Assembly: GCA_016213845.1 (NCBI GenBank)
Contig: JACQZN010000082.1
Coordinates: 1-32,430, forward strand
Source: Candidatus Wallbacteria bacterium
GTDB lineage: Bacteria > Muiribacteriota > UBA6191 > JACPRK01
Direction of reading: 5' to 3'
DNA: 32,430 bases
Made by a program: the position numbers and the translations under genes. The notes below the pieces were generated by a model. It worked only from the letters and a program-made list of their open reading frames with translations, had not been told where the DNA came from and made no database searches. This document shows, piece after piece, positions 23,719 through 31,766 of the stretch (the stretch's first letter is position 1; each line of letters opens with the position of its first letter).

Positions 23719-26061
23719 ATGCTCACGACGAGTATGCGACCCACCGTCCGATTCAAACTCCTGGCTGGCGGCGCTGTGACGTGCGTGGCCGCAACGGCCA
23801 TCGGGGCCTTTGCGCACCACCACATCGTCGGGCATGCGATCCCGCTTTCGGCCAAGACGCTGACCCTGCTCGCGCTGATTTACGGGATGCTCCTGGTTCC
23901 GCTCTGGATTGCGATGGAACGCTGGCTGCTGCGCCATGTCCGGGCGCTTCACGAATCCGACATGGCGGTCGCCCGCGGCGGCCCACTCGGTGCCCGCATT
24001 GCCGGCGAGCTCATTCCCAACGACGACATCGGGGACACTCTGCGTAATCGCAATGCAATGCTGGAACGGCTGCACGAGAAGCACTCGGTCGAGCTGGCGC
24101 AGAAGATCCACGCGGAGTTGCTCCAGAGGTCGCTCACCTGCTTCGCCGCAGGCGATCTGGAAACGGGGCTGTCCATCGTGGTGCAGCACGTGTGCGAGCA
24201 CCTCGAGCTGAGCGGTGGATGGGTGCTCCTGAGGATGCCCAGCGAACGCGGTTATCGGGTGCTGGCCCGCCACGGCAGCTTGCCCGTGCCTCCCGAACGC
24301 GAGGCCGAGTTCTTCGCGGGCCAGTGCGCGTGCGTCGAGTCCCTGGCCGCTGGCAAGTCGGTCGACACGATCCGGCTCCACCGATGCACGCGCGCCGCCG
24401 GAACGGGACTCGAGCTCGACATCGTCACCGTCGCGCTCCGGGACACCCAGCTCTTCGGCGTCATGGACGTGGTGGTGCCAGCGGGATTCGCGCTCTCCGA
24501 CGAGAGCCGCAGCTTCCTGGAACGGTTTGCCGGAATCGTCGGCCTGGCTCTCTCCAAGGATTGGCTTCTGGGGCGGTTGGAGATCCAGCAGTCTCAGTTG
24601 CGGAGCCTGATCGAGCACCTGCCGGAAGGGGTCTGTCTGCTCGACTCCGGGCAGCGGGTCGTGCTGGCGAATCCGACGGGCAACCAGATCCTCGACGAGC
24701 TTGCGCCCGGGCGCCGCGGAGACCTGCTGTTGCGGCTCGGGGAGCGGCCACTCGAGGAATTCCTCCGGCCGCGCGAGGACGGGATCCCGCACGAGGTCGT
24801 GTCGGCCCGGCCCACGCGCACGCTCTTCGAGATCCGCGTCAATCCGATCCGGATCGGAGCGCTGGCCGGCGGGTTCGTGCTGGTCATGCGCGATGCGACT
24901 TCGGAAAGGGACGCTGCCCAGCGCGCCCAGCAGCAGGATCGCCTTGCGGCCGTGGGCCAGCTGGCCGCCGGTATCGCGCACGACTTCAACAACCTGCTGA
25001 CCGGCATGATCGGCTTTGCCGAGCTGCTGCAAGCCGACGAGATCTCGGATCAGGCGCGCGAGGACGCCGCCCGCATCGTCAAGATGGGCCGCCGCGCGGC
25101 GCAGCTGGTGCGGCAAATCCTGGATTTCAGCCGCAAGTCCGTGGTCCAGCGCCAGCCAGTCGATCTGGTGCCGTTCGTCAAGGAGACGCTGAAGATGCTT
25201 CAGCGGACGCTGCCCGAGTCGATTGCGGTCGAGGCGAGCATCGAAACGGCCCGCAGCGTGACCGTCGCGAATCTCACGCAGATGCAGCAGGTGCTGACGA
25301 ACCTGGCGGTCAACGCGCGAGACGCGATGCCGGAAGGGGGATCTCTCTCGATCCGACTCTCTCAGGCCAGATTCGAAACGACGGAATCGGTGCCGCTTTC
25401 CGGCATGGAGCCCGGCGACTGGATTGTGCTGGCAATACGGGATACCGGCACCGGCATCCCGGCCGATGTCCTGCAGCACATGTTCGAGCCTTTTTTTACG
25501 ACCAAGAAGCCGGGGCAGGGGACCGGGCTGGGGTTAGCCCAGGTCTATGGAATCGTGCGCCAGCACGGGGGGCATGTCGGGGTCGTGACACGGGTCGGTG
25601 AAGGCAGCACCTTCACCGTCTATCTGCCGGCCGTGACGGCACAGCCCGAGGCACAGGCCGAGGCCGAGGCACCCGTTCCCAGAGGCCAGGGTGAGACCGT
25701 GCTCCTCGTCGAGGACAATGACGAGGTCCGGGTGGCGACGGCTCGCCTGCTGGAGTCGCTGGGATACCAGGTGCTGGGAGCGACCCACGGCCAGGAGGCG
25801 CTGGAACTGTATGTCGCGAGTAGCGATCGAGTGGCGGTTGTGCTCACGGATGTCGTCATGCCGCAGATGGGAGGGATGGACCTGCTGCGGCGGCTGCGTG
25901 AGCTTTCGCCTGAGCTGCCGGTGCTGCTGATGAGCGGGTATCCGCTGGGGGACGAGGACGCGCGCAGCGCGGGGGCCGATGGCTGGCTGGAGAAGCCTAC
26001 CCCTCCCGGTGTCGCAGCACGGCTCCTGCGGGGGGCCATCGACCGTAAGCGAGCCTCGTGA
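23719..26061 (+). CDS. Membrane hybrid histidine kinase with GAF, PAS and receiver domains
   Basis: A 780-residue hybrid sensor kinase. Two transmembrane helices (about 12-32 and 46-65) are followed by a HAMP-like stretch to about 125, a GAF domain (about 140-280), a PAS domain (291-400, LIEHLPEGVCLLDS), HisKA with phospho-His421 in AAGIAHDFNNLL, HATPase (N527/N532 in LTNLAVNARDAMPEGG; DTGTG at 575-579; GTGLGL at 601-606) and a receiver domain with D666, phospho-acceptor D711 and K759. The soluble layout, with a phosphotransfer step from His421 to Asp711, is complete. No response regulator or output domain is nearby, so the final target is elsewhere. It is divergent from the lipid operon and coupled by GTGA to the transglutaminase-like protein. 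ATG 23734 is an alternative start; neither has a good site. Confidence 0.93.
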   Translation: MLTTSMRPTVRFKLLAGGAVTCVAATAIGAFAHHHIVGHAIPLSAKTLTLLALIYGMLLVPLWIAMERWLLRHVRALHESDMAVARGGPLGARIAGELIPNDDIGDTLRNRNAMLERLHEKHSVELAQKIHAELLQRSLTCFAAGDLETGLSIVVQHVCEHLELSGGWVLLRMPSERGYRVLARHGSLPVPPEREAEFFAGQCACVESLAAGKSVDTIRLHRCTRAAGTGLELDIVTVALRDTQLFGVMDVVVPAGFALSDESRSFLERFAGIVGLALSKDWLLGRLEIQQSQLRSLIEHLPEGVCLLDSGQRVVLANPTGNQILDELAPGRRGDLLLRLGERPLEEFLRPREDGIPHEVVSARPTRTLFEIRVNPIRIGALAGGFVLVMRDATSERDAAQRAQQQDRLAAVGQLAAGIAHDFNNLLTGMIGFAELLQADEISDQAREDAARIVKMGRRAAQLVRQILDFSRKSVVQRQPVDLVPFVKETLKMLQRTLPESIAVEASIETARSVTVANLTQMQQVLTNLAVNARDAMPEGGSLSIRLSQARFETTESVPLSGMEPGDWIVLAIRDTGTGIPADVLQHMFEPFFTTKKPGQGTGLGLAQVYGIVRQHGGHVGVVTRVGEGSTFTVYLPAVTAQPEAQAEAEAPVPRGQGETVLLVEDNDEVRVATARLLESLGYQVLGATHGQEALELYVASSDRVAVVLTDVVMPQMGGMDLLRRLRELSPELPVLLMSGYPLGDEDARSAGADGWLEKPTPPGVAARLLRGAIDRKRAS

Positions 26062-27038
26062 GAACGGTGGACGGGCACGAACGGGCCGTTCGGTGCTTGG
26101 CCTGGGCCGTGCTGGCTTGCTTCTGCGCCTGGGTGGCCGAGGGATTGAGCGTGCCGGTCGAGCTCGTCGGCGAGGCTCGGATGGCACTGCCGCCAGAGCA
26201 CCCGGAGGCGATAGTCGAGCGTCGCGCGGTCAGACTCCGGCCGGCGCGAGTGGCGGCGATGATGACGCTCGTAGCGGAGGTGTCGCGGGCGAAGGATGTC
26301 CTGGGGAAGCTCTCGCTGGTGTGCGGCCGATTGGCGGCGCTCCCTTTCGTGCGGCCCGGTTTTGCGTCGCAAGGCGAGCGGGTGCTCAGGCACCGGCCGC
26401 TCGGAGCGGCCCGGATGCTGGCGCGGTGGCGGGCCGGGGAGCAAGTCGATGCGCTGTCCACGGCCTGGTTGGCTGTGCAGCTCCTCACGTCCTCGGGGGT
26501 TGCCGCGCGGCTCGCGATCGGCGACGACGGCAAGTCAGCAGCAGCGCGGGCGTTTGCGGGCGTTGAAGTCTGGTTCCCCGAGCAGCGTGGCTGGGCTGCC
26601 TTCGACCCGGTCGTGGGGCTGCTCTTCAGCAAGCCCGAGGGGTTTCAGTCGCTCCAGCAGCTGCGAGCTGCCGCCCGCGCGGGGGGGCGTATCGACGTCA
26701 CACCTCTCGTGGAGCCGTTGCCGACCTCGCCGCTGGGCGACCGGTGGCTGGAGTACCGCGACCGGGTGAGAAATGGCTGGTACCCGGCGGGGGTAGAGCG
26801 GTGGCCCTCCGGCGCGGGGCCTGCGGTCTGGTTCCTGGGCGAGGCAGGCGGGGACGTGGGATTCTGCTGGCGCGCTGCCTCCGGCGTGGCGAAGCTCTCC
26901 CGGCGGCTTTCGGCCGCGATGCCCTGGGCCGGACTGCGGGCGACTACGGTGACGCTCTGGGTCGTGGCGCTTCTCTTCGTCGTGTGTCGCGCGCGGCGGG
27001 ATGGCCTGCGCCGCGCCTTGACTCGGCCGCCAGCCTGA
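26058..27038 (+). CDS. Transglutaminase-like protein lacking catalytic residues
   Basis: A 326-residue protein, coupled to the kinase by a GTGA overlap. Residues 117-186 follow the transglutaminase-core pattern: a helix DALSTAWLAVQLLTSSGVAARLAIGD where the family has GxCxxxA...L..LGIPAR, then FAGVEVWFPEQRGWAAFDP (166-184) where it has HAWxEVxxxxxGWxxxDP. The catalytic Cys position is Ala132, no Cys occurs between C89 and about residue 270, and the catalytic His is Phe166; only Asp183 remains. It is therefore probably a non-catalytic binding protein. An N-terminal hydrophobic helix (residues 10-30) and a C-terminal helix (about 292-314) suggest two-point membrane anchoring with a periplasmic core. 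It may sense a ligand for the kinase; that is inference. Confidence 0.75.
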   Translation: MRTVDGHERAVRCLAWAVLACFCAWVAEGLSVPVELVGEARMALPPEHPEAIVERRAVRLRPARVAAMMTLVAEVSRAKDVLGKLSLVCGRLAALPFVRPGFASQGERVLRHRPLGAARMLARWRAGEQVDALSTAWLAVQLLTSSGVAARLAIGDDGKSAAARAFAGVEVWFPEQRGWAAFDPVVGLLFSKPEGFQSLQQLRAAARAGGRIDVTPLVEPLPTSPLGDRWLEYRDRVRNGWYPAGVERWPSGAGPAVWFLGEAGGDVGFCWRAASGVAKLSRRLSAAMPWAGLRATTVTLWVVALLFVVCRARRDGLRRALTRPPA

Positions 27039-27046
27039 CATAGACT
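27018..27046 (+). promoter_or_regulatory. Strong sigma70 promoter of the sugar-amination pair
   Basis: TTGACT (27018-27023), 17-bp spacer and TAGACT (27041-27046), overlapping the end of the preceding gene. The leader would be about 36 nt, containing AGGGAGA 8 nt before the ATG at 27089. This is the best consensus match in the window. Confidence 0.7.
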
Positions 27047-27088
27047 GCGCTCCCTTACTCGAACCAACAAGGCAGGGAGACAGACGAG

Positions 27089-28417
27089 ATGTCCGAGAAG
27101 CTCGCAATGCTGGGCGGCCAGCGCACGGTTCCCAAGGGCGCGGCGGTACGCTGGCCCGTGATCACGGCCGAGGACAAGAAGGCGGTCATGGAAGTCCTGG
27201 ACAGGGGCGTGCTCTGCGGGCCTTATGCCCCGGCGGTGAAGGCGCTGGAGGCCGACTGGTCGAGCTACGTCGGCACGAAGCACGCGCTTTCGACCAACTC
27301 GGGGACGGCCGCACTCCATATCGCGGTGGCCGCAGCCGGCGTGGGTCCGGGCGACGAGGTCATCACCACCAGCTTCACGTTCCTGGCAAGCGCCCTGGCC
27401 GTTCTGCAGCATCACGGCGTACCGGTCTTCTGCGATATCGACCCGAAGAGCTACAACATCGACGTCTCCCAGATCGAGAAGAAGATCACGCGGCGCACGA
27501 AGGCGATCCTCCCCGTCCACATCCACGGGCTGCCCTGCGATATGGACGAGATCATGGCGATCGCCCGTAAGCACGGCCTGGTCGTCATCGAGGACGCAGC
27601 GCAGGCCCACGGCGCAACCTACAAAGGGAAGAAGACCGGCTCGATAGGGGACATGGGCTGTTTCAGCCTGCAGGCGAGCAAGAACCTGCCCGCGGGCGAG
27701 GGTGGCCTGTTCTGCACCGACAACACGGAGATGCGCCACACCGCGAACATGGTCCGAATGTTCGGCGAGAACATTCACGACGACCTGAAGTCGAAGATGG
27801 ACCCGGACTATCCGCTCGAGGACCCGCGCGAGTACAACGCGTACATGATGGGCTGGATGTACCGCTCCACCGAAATGACGGCGGCGCTGGCCCGGAGCCA
27901 GCTCGGGCGGCTGGACGCCAACAACGCCAACGCTCGCCGCAATGGCGAGTACCTGACGGGCCATCTTTCCGAGATCAAGGGGATCGTTCCGCCGCAGGTA
28001 CCGTCGGACCGCACCAGCGTCTACCATAAGTACCGCATCCGGCTGGATGCTCGGGCCGCGGGGCTGGACGTGCCCGCAGTGAAGTTCCGCGACGCCGTGA
28101 TGCAGGCGCTGGCCTTCGAAGGGGTCGAGGTCGCACTCTGGCAGACCAAGCCGCTGCCTGGGCAGGCGCTCTTCCAGGAGCGCAAGGGCTACGGCAAGGG
28201 CGCGCCCTGGAGCTGCCACTACGACGGCGAAGTGAGCTACGACGTGGCGCAGTTCCCGGAAACCAAGCGGCTCCTCGAAGAGACCATCCTGGTGGGGGCC
28301 GAGTCGTATCCGCTCTTTCCGCAGCCGCTCGAGCTGATGGAGAAGTACGTGGCCGCCTTCCGCAAGGTGTTCGCCAGCAAGGCGACCCTCGAGGCTGCGA
28401 TCGGAGCGGCGCGATGA
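27089..28417 (+). CDS. DegT/DnrJ/EryC1/StrS-family sugar aminotransferase
   Basis: A 442-residue PLP-dependent aminotransferase of the family that adds an amino group to a keto-sugar (usually nucleotide-linked). Motifs: STNSGTAALHIAV (68-80) for PLP phosphate, DEVITTSFTF (89-98), VVIEDAAQAHGA (165-176) with cofactor Asp169, and Lys198 in SLQASKNLPAGEGG as the Schiff-base residue. The C-terminal part carries the substrate segment YRSTEMTAALARSQLGRL. It overlaps the dehydrogenase downstream by ATGA. A dehydrogenase oxidising a sugar hydroxyl followed by this enzyme is the classical pairing for 3-amino sugars (WbpB/WbpE, NtdC/NtdA types), so a 3-keto sugar is a likely substrate; position and carrier are not known. 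The start has AGGGAGA at a suitable distance. Confidence 0.93.
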   Translation: MSEKLAMLGGQRTVPKGAAVRWPVITAEDKKAVMEVLDRGVLCGPYAPAVKALEADWSSYVGTKHALSTNSGTAALHIAVAAAGVGPGDEVITTSFTFLASALAVLQHHGVPVFCDIDPKSYNIDVSQIEKKITRRTKAILPVHIHGLPCDMDEIMAIARKHGLVVIEDAAQAHGATYKGKKTGSIGDMGCFSLQASKNLPAGEGGLFCTDNTEMRHTANMVRMFGENIHDDLKSKMDPDYPLEDPREYNAYMMGWMYRSTEMTAALARSQLGRLDANNANARRNGEYLTGHLSEIKGIVPPQVPSDRTSVYHKYRIRLDARAAGLDVPAVKFRDAVMQALAFEGVEVALWQTKPLPGQALFQERKGYGKGAPWSCHYDGEVSYDVAQFPETKRLLEETILVGAESYPLFPQPLELMEKYVAAFRKVFASKATLEAAIGAAR

Positions 28418-29385
28418 GCGTCAGGGTGGGCATCCTGGGCGCCGGCGACATGGGCCGGATGCACGGGGACATGCTCAACAAGGACCCCCGGGTGAAGATC
28501 CTGGGCGTGGCCGACCTGGACGAAAAGCGGGCCGACCTGCTGGCGCACCAGTGCGGCGCGAAGGCGCTCTCGACGCTGGACCAGCTGCTGGAGCTCGGGC
28601 TGGACGCCGTCTACGTGACCAGCCCCAACTGGACCCATCTGGAGGCCGTGACGAAGTCTCTGGCCGCGGGTCTGCACGTCTTCAGCGAGAAGCCGATGGC
28701 GACCTCGCTGGCCGATGCGCGGCTGGTGATGGAGGCCGTCGAGCGGTCCGGGAGAATCTATCAGCTCGGGTTCAATCGAAGGTTCGCGCCGGTCTACCAG
28801 TTCTGTCGCGAGCGGGTCGAGGCCGGCTTTGAGCCGATGGTCGTCAACATCCGTATGAACGAGGGCGAAATGACCAACCGGCCCTGGATCACGGACCGGG
28901 CCCGGACGGGCGGCTACCTGAACGAGAACACGATTCATTTCATGGATATGCTCCGCTGGCTGGTCGGGGAGCCGACAGAAGTCTTCGCGCTGGGCGAGGC
29001 GAACTGCTACGCCGACCAGGTCGACTTCGTGGTGGCGTTCAAGTTCGCGGGCGGCAGGATGGCCAGCATCACGACGTCCGGGCACGCCACATGGTTCTAC
29101 CCGTGGGAACGGATGGAGCTGGTCGGCGACCACGAGGCCATTGCGACCGAAGAGGTCCTTCGAGTCATGCACGCGCCGGGCGTGGCGAAGCCGGCCATCT
29201 GGTACGACTACTTCCAGGTCACCAAGCCTGCGCAGTGGGGCTACGAGGGCGGAGACAGGGCCTTCGTCAGCGCTGTGCTCGGTGAGTGTCCGAGCGCCTT
29301 CCCGGCCTCCGAGGGATTCAAGGCGATGACGCTGGTCGAGGCGTGCTACGAGAGCATTCGCACGGGGCAGAAGGTGGTTCTCTAG
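28414..29385 (+). CDS. Gfo/Idh/MocA-family NAD(P)-dependent sugar dehydrogenase
   Basis: A 323-residue oxidoreductase. The N-terminal Rossmann motif is GAGDMG (9-14), the family's EKP motif is at 92-94 (FSEKPMATS), and the substrate helix carries ENTIHFMDMLRW (171-182) with catalytic His175. Asn172 stands where the family usually has Asp. It probably oxidises a ring hydroxyl of a sugar or nucleotide sugar to the keto form used by the DegT enzyme, with which it is coupled (ATGA). The stop codon TAG is followed immediately by the heptamer array at 29386, which fills the gap to the convergent ferrochelatase. Confidence 0.92.
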   Translation: MSVRVGILGAGDMGRMHGDMLNKDPRVKILGVADLDEKRADLLAHQCGAKALSTLDQLLELGLDAVYVTSPNWTHLEAVTKSLAAGLHVFSEKPMATSLADARLVMEAVERSGRIYQLGFNRRFAPVYQFCRERVEAGFEPMVVNIRMNEGEMTNRPWITDRARTGGYLNENTIHFMDMLRWLVGEPTEVFALGEANCYADQVDFVVAFKFAGGRMASITTSGHATWFYPWERMELVGDHEAIATEEVLRVMHAPGVAKPAIWYDYFQVTKPAQWGYEGGDRAFVSAVLGECPSAFPASEGFKAMTLVEACYESIRTGQKVVL

Positions 29386-29434
29386 TATCGAGAATCGAGA
29401 ATCGAGAATCGAGAATTGAGAATCGAGAATCGGG
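29386..29434. repeat. Tandem heptamer array, AATCGAG type
   Basis: Seven units with a 7-bp period: TATCGAG, three AATCGAG, AATTGAG, AATCGAG, AATCGGG. It starts at the base after the dehydrogenase stop and ends 3 bp before the ferrochelatase stop, so it is the entire convergent gap. No other terminator is seen there. Confidence 0.85.
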
Positions 29435-29437
29435 GGG

Positions 29438-30373
29438 TCAGACGTCGAGCTTTTGCAGGACGAGCTCGGCGAGCTGCTCGATGAAGCGGGGGTGGGTCTC
29501 GACGGTGCGGGCGCGGACGAAGTTCAGTCCGCACTGGCGGGCGGTTTCGCGGGCGACGATGTCGAGGTCGTAGAGCACCTCGACGTGGTCGCAGAGGAAC
29601 CCGACGGGGCTGACGAGGACGTCCGTGGCGCCGCAATCGCGCGCGCTCCGGAGTGCGTCGGAGATGTCAGGCCCTAGCCACGGGACGCGGCCGCCGGCAG
29701 CGCTCTGGTAGGCCAGGGCGAAGCGGTCGCGCCCGAGCCGCTCGGCGACGGCTGCAGCCGTGTCGGCGAACTGCTGCACGTAGGGGGCGTCCCGGGCCAC
29801 GGGAACGGGCACGGAGTGGGCCGTGAAGACGAGTGCCGCGTTGCGGTAGCGTTCCGGTCCGAGCTCCCGGATGCCTTGACTCCGAATGTTGTCGGCCACG
29901 GCATCGACGTAGCCCTCGGAGACGTGGAACGGCTCCAGGTAGTCGATGCGGAAAGCGGCGTCTTCCAGGCTCTCCATCCCTGAGGCGACGGCGCGCAAGT
30001 ACGCGTCCCAGCTGGCGGCGCACTGGTGGACGGAGAGGATGATACCGATGGCGTTACGTGCTCCCTGGGCCCCCATCGACTGCAGCACGTCGGCCACGAA
30101 AGGCTGCCAGTGGCGCATCCCGACGAACACGGGGACGTCGATTCCGCGGGTGCGGAGCCGCTCCTCCAGAGCGCGGGCCTGGGCCAGGGTGCGTTCGTTG
30201 TAGGGGCTGACGCCGCCCAGGTCGTCGTAGTGCCTGGCCACCTCGACCAGCCGCTCCTCGGAGGCGCCCCGGCCGGCCGACACTCGGCGGACGAACTCCA
30301 GCGAGTGCCCGGGCTCTGTCGGCCCGCCGAAGCCGACCATCAGGATGCTGTCATAGGGCAGACGGCCTTTCAT
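29438..30373 (-). CDS. hemH: Ferrochelatase
   Basis: A 311-residue ferrochelatase that inserts Fe2+ into protoporphyrin IX or coproporphyrin III in the last steps of haem synthesis. The N-terminus has MVGFGGPTEP (12-21), LGGVSPYNERT (52-62) and FVGMRHWQPF (83-92). The catalytic half shows FTAHSVP (183-189, His186), YQSAAGG...PWLGPD (222-236) and GFLCDHVEVLYDLD (258-271, with Glu265), all family hallmarks. The ATG overlaps the stop of the upstream HAD gene (ATGA), a coupled pair. No other haem gene is in the window, though the dihaem protein at 8057 would need haem. Whether protoporphyrin or coproporphyrin is used cannot be told from this sequence. Confidence 0.94.
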   Translation of the reverse strand: MKGRLPYDSILMVGFGGPTEPGHSLEFVRRVSAGRGASEERLVEVARHYDDLGGVSPYNERTLAQARALEERLRTRGIDVPVFVGMRHWQPFVADVLQSMGAQGARNAIGIILSVHQCAASWDAYLRAVASGMESLEDAAFRIDYLEPFHVSEGYVDAVADNIRSQGIRELGPERYRNAALVFTAHSVPVPVARDAPYVQQFADTAAAVAERLGRDRFALAYQSAAGGRVPWLGPDISDALRSARDCGATDVLVSPVGFLCDHVEVLYDLDIVARETARQCGLNFVRARTVETHPRFIEQLAELVLQKLDV

Positions 30374-31122
30374 ACGCGCGGGGAGGGGTCGGGCGTGGAG
30401 GTCGGGGCGGAGTCGAGCACTTGCTCGAGCGCCTCGACGCCCGGGATGACCCAGTCGGCGCCCAGGCTCTTCGCGCCCTGGAGCGTGAGGTTACCGGTGA
30501 GCACGGCGCAGAACGGCATTCGCGCGCGCCTGGCCGCCTCGAGATCGGAATCGGTGTCGCCGACGTACAGGGCGTTCTCGGGACGGCACCCGAGCGCCGC
30601 ACAGGCTTCGAGCAGCATGTGAGGCGAAGGCTTCTGGTGTTGCGGCTCGAAGTCGTAACCTGAGAGCACGGGCCCGAAGTGTCGGGCCAGCCCGTAGTGC
30701 TCGATTATGCGCCGGAGCATCTCGCCGCTGGCGCCGCTGACGATGCCGAGCCGCAGCCCGCGCGCCTGCAGCCGGCTCAGCATCCCGTCGAGCTCCGGGT
30801 GGACTCGCAAGGCATCGAAGAATTCGCGCGTGAAGAGCGCTTCGCGGTAGGCGTCGGTGGCGCGGCGGGCGCGCTCGGGGTCGTCTTCGAAGAGGTGCTG
30901 GAAGAAGTGCATCGAAGGCCAGCTCCAGTAGCGCAGCACCAGAGCGCGCTCCTCTTCAGGGGAGAGCCGGTATCCCACGCTCACGAAGGCCGCGTGGTAG
31001 ACCGGGAAATAGGCCTCGTTGCTGCCCGTGACGATGACCCCGTCGAAGTCGAACAGCACCGCATCCCTGGGCCCCGAGCTCGCGGGGGCTATCGCTGTTT
31101 CGGCCTCAATCGACGCGACCAC
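30370..31122 (-). CDS. HAD-superfamily phosphatase
   Basis: A 250-residue HAD-like hydrolase of the phosphoglycolate-phosphatase type. The nucleophile motif is VLFDFDGVIVTGS, the second motif GIVSGAS, the Lys motif KPSPHMLLEA and the acidic motif GDTDSDLEAA; the long helical cap lies between the first two. It could hydrolyse a sugar phosphate or nucleotide. The GTG at 31122 is chosen because an extended -10 (TGC-TATCAT) lies 5 nt upstream, predicting a nearly leaderless message; longer in-frame starts (TTG at 31155 or 31137) would lie upstream of or inside that promoter and have no ribosome-binding site. It overlaps hemH by ATGA. Confidence 0.88.
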   Translation of the reverse strand: MVASIEAETAIAPASSGPRDAVLFDFDGVIVTGSNEAYFPVYHAAFVSVGYRLSPEEERALVLRYWSWPSMHFFQHLFEDDPERARRATDAYREALFTREFFDALRVHPELDGMLSRLQARGLRLGIVSGASGEMLRRIIEHYGLARHFGPVLSGYDFEPQHQKPSPHMLLEACAALGCRPENALYVGDTDSDLEAARRARMPFCAVLTGNLTLQGAKSLGADWVIPGVEALEQVLDSAPTSTPDPSPRV

Positions 31123-31127
31123 GGCGC

Positions 31128-31155
31128 ATGATAGCAAGGGAAGCCCGGCGGGCAA
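31128..31155 (-). promoter_or_regulatory. Promoter of the HAD-hemH pair
   Basis: On the minus strand TTGCCC (31155-31150), a 16-bp spacer ending TGC, and TATCAT (31133-31128). The predicted transcription start falls on or next to the GTG at 31122. Confidence 0.5.
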
Positions 31156-31160
31156 GGGGG

Positions 31161-31212
31161 AGATGGAAGGTGGAAGGGAGAAGACAGTAGCCAGTAGTCA
31201 GTAGCCAGTAGG
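31161..31212. repeat. Tandem heptamer arrays, AGGTGGA and CAGTAGC types
   Basis: Degenerate purine heptamers (AGATGGA, AGGTGGA, AGGGAGA; 31161-31181) run into four units CAGTAGC, CAGTAGT, CAGTAGC, CAGTAGG (31185-31212), all with a 7-bp period. The following 58 bp (31213-31270) show nothing recognisable. Confidence 0.75.
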
Positions 31213-31270
31213 GACGGAGCGGACCCGCTCGGGCCACGGCGTGCCCCACTCCATAGCCCTGATCCCGATC

Positions 31271-31347
31271 TCCCCTCACTCCTCAAGCCTCACTTCTCAA
31301 GCCTCAAGCCTCACTTCTCAAGCCTCAAGCCTCACTCCTCAAGCCTC
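31271..31347. repeat. Tandem heptamer array, AAGCCTC/ACTTCTC type
   Basis: Eleven 7-bp units: TCCCCTC, ACTCCTC, then AAGCCTC copies (six) interspersed with ACTTCTC (two) and ACTCCTC (one more). It is the longest of the arrays and lies between the divergent HAD gene and the Cys-rich gene. Confidence 0.85.
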
Positions 31348-31354
31348 CCGCCTA

Positions 31355-31384
31355 TTGCCGGGAGTCGGGCGAGCATGCTATTTT
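31355..31384 (+). promoter_or_regulatory. Promoter of the Cys-rich/TolC genes
   Basis: TTGCCG (31355-31360), an 18-bp spacer ending TGC, and TATTTT (31379-31384): an extended -10 promoter. The ATG at 31391 begins 6 nt after the -10, so the message would be nearly leaderless. Confidence 0.5.
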
Positions 31385-31390
31385 TGAGCG

Positions 31391-31755
31391 ATGAGGCGCA
31401 TGACCTGGCGGGCGGTGGCGGCGGCGCTGGCGATAGTGCTGGCGGGCGCAGCGGTGACCCCGGTAGCTCTGCCGGCATGCGACGAGACGTGTGCTGCGGC
31501 GCCGAGCCGTCGGAAGCGCTCTCGAGTGCCTGTGGGTGCCGACACGAGGCTGCCCAGGCCGTGCCGGATGCGATCCTGACGCGGACGGCCAGTGAGGCGC
31601 GCGAAGCCGAGGGGTGCCCAGCCGCGAGGCCATTGCACGCCGCGCTGTCGGCGAGCGGCCCGCCGGACGCGAGGACGTCGGCGTCGAGCTCGGGCCTGGC
31701 GCCGCCCCCGGTAGCGTCGTCCGCCCAGTCCGTTTTGGGCTGCTGGCGCCTATAG
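31391..31755 (+). pseudogene. Small secreted Cys-rich protein, apparently frameshifted
   Basis: The first frame starts at ATG 31391 and encodes a good signal peptide (RRMTWRAVAAALAIVLAGAAVTPVALPA) followed by CDETC, then drifts into a basic tail and stops at 31579. A second frame, open from 31375 to 31755, is unconvincing until VCCGAEPSEALSSACGC, after which it is Ala/Pro-rich and ends ASSAQSVLGCWRL. Joined in the TGTG run near 31490, the two give a single protein of about 120 residues: signal peptide, CDETCC, C-G-C cluster and a C-terminal WRL. That layout recalls small Cys-rich periplasmic proteins placed before metal-efflux TolC/RND genes. So this is probably one gene broken by a 1- or 2-nt change or by a sequencing error. 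The family link is inference. Confidence 0.5.
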
Positions 31756-31766
31756 AGGATGGGTCG

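Noticed and set aside
23557..25479. Extension of the kinase-like frame antisense across the sensor kinase
   Set aside because: The added residues are low-complexity and lie opposite recognised GAF, PAS and HisKA domains; a promoter and ATG at 23556 fit the true start.
31271..31347. CRISPR array
   Set aside because: Units are 7 bp and directly adjacent, with no unique spacers and no cas gene nearby.
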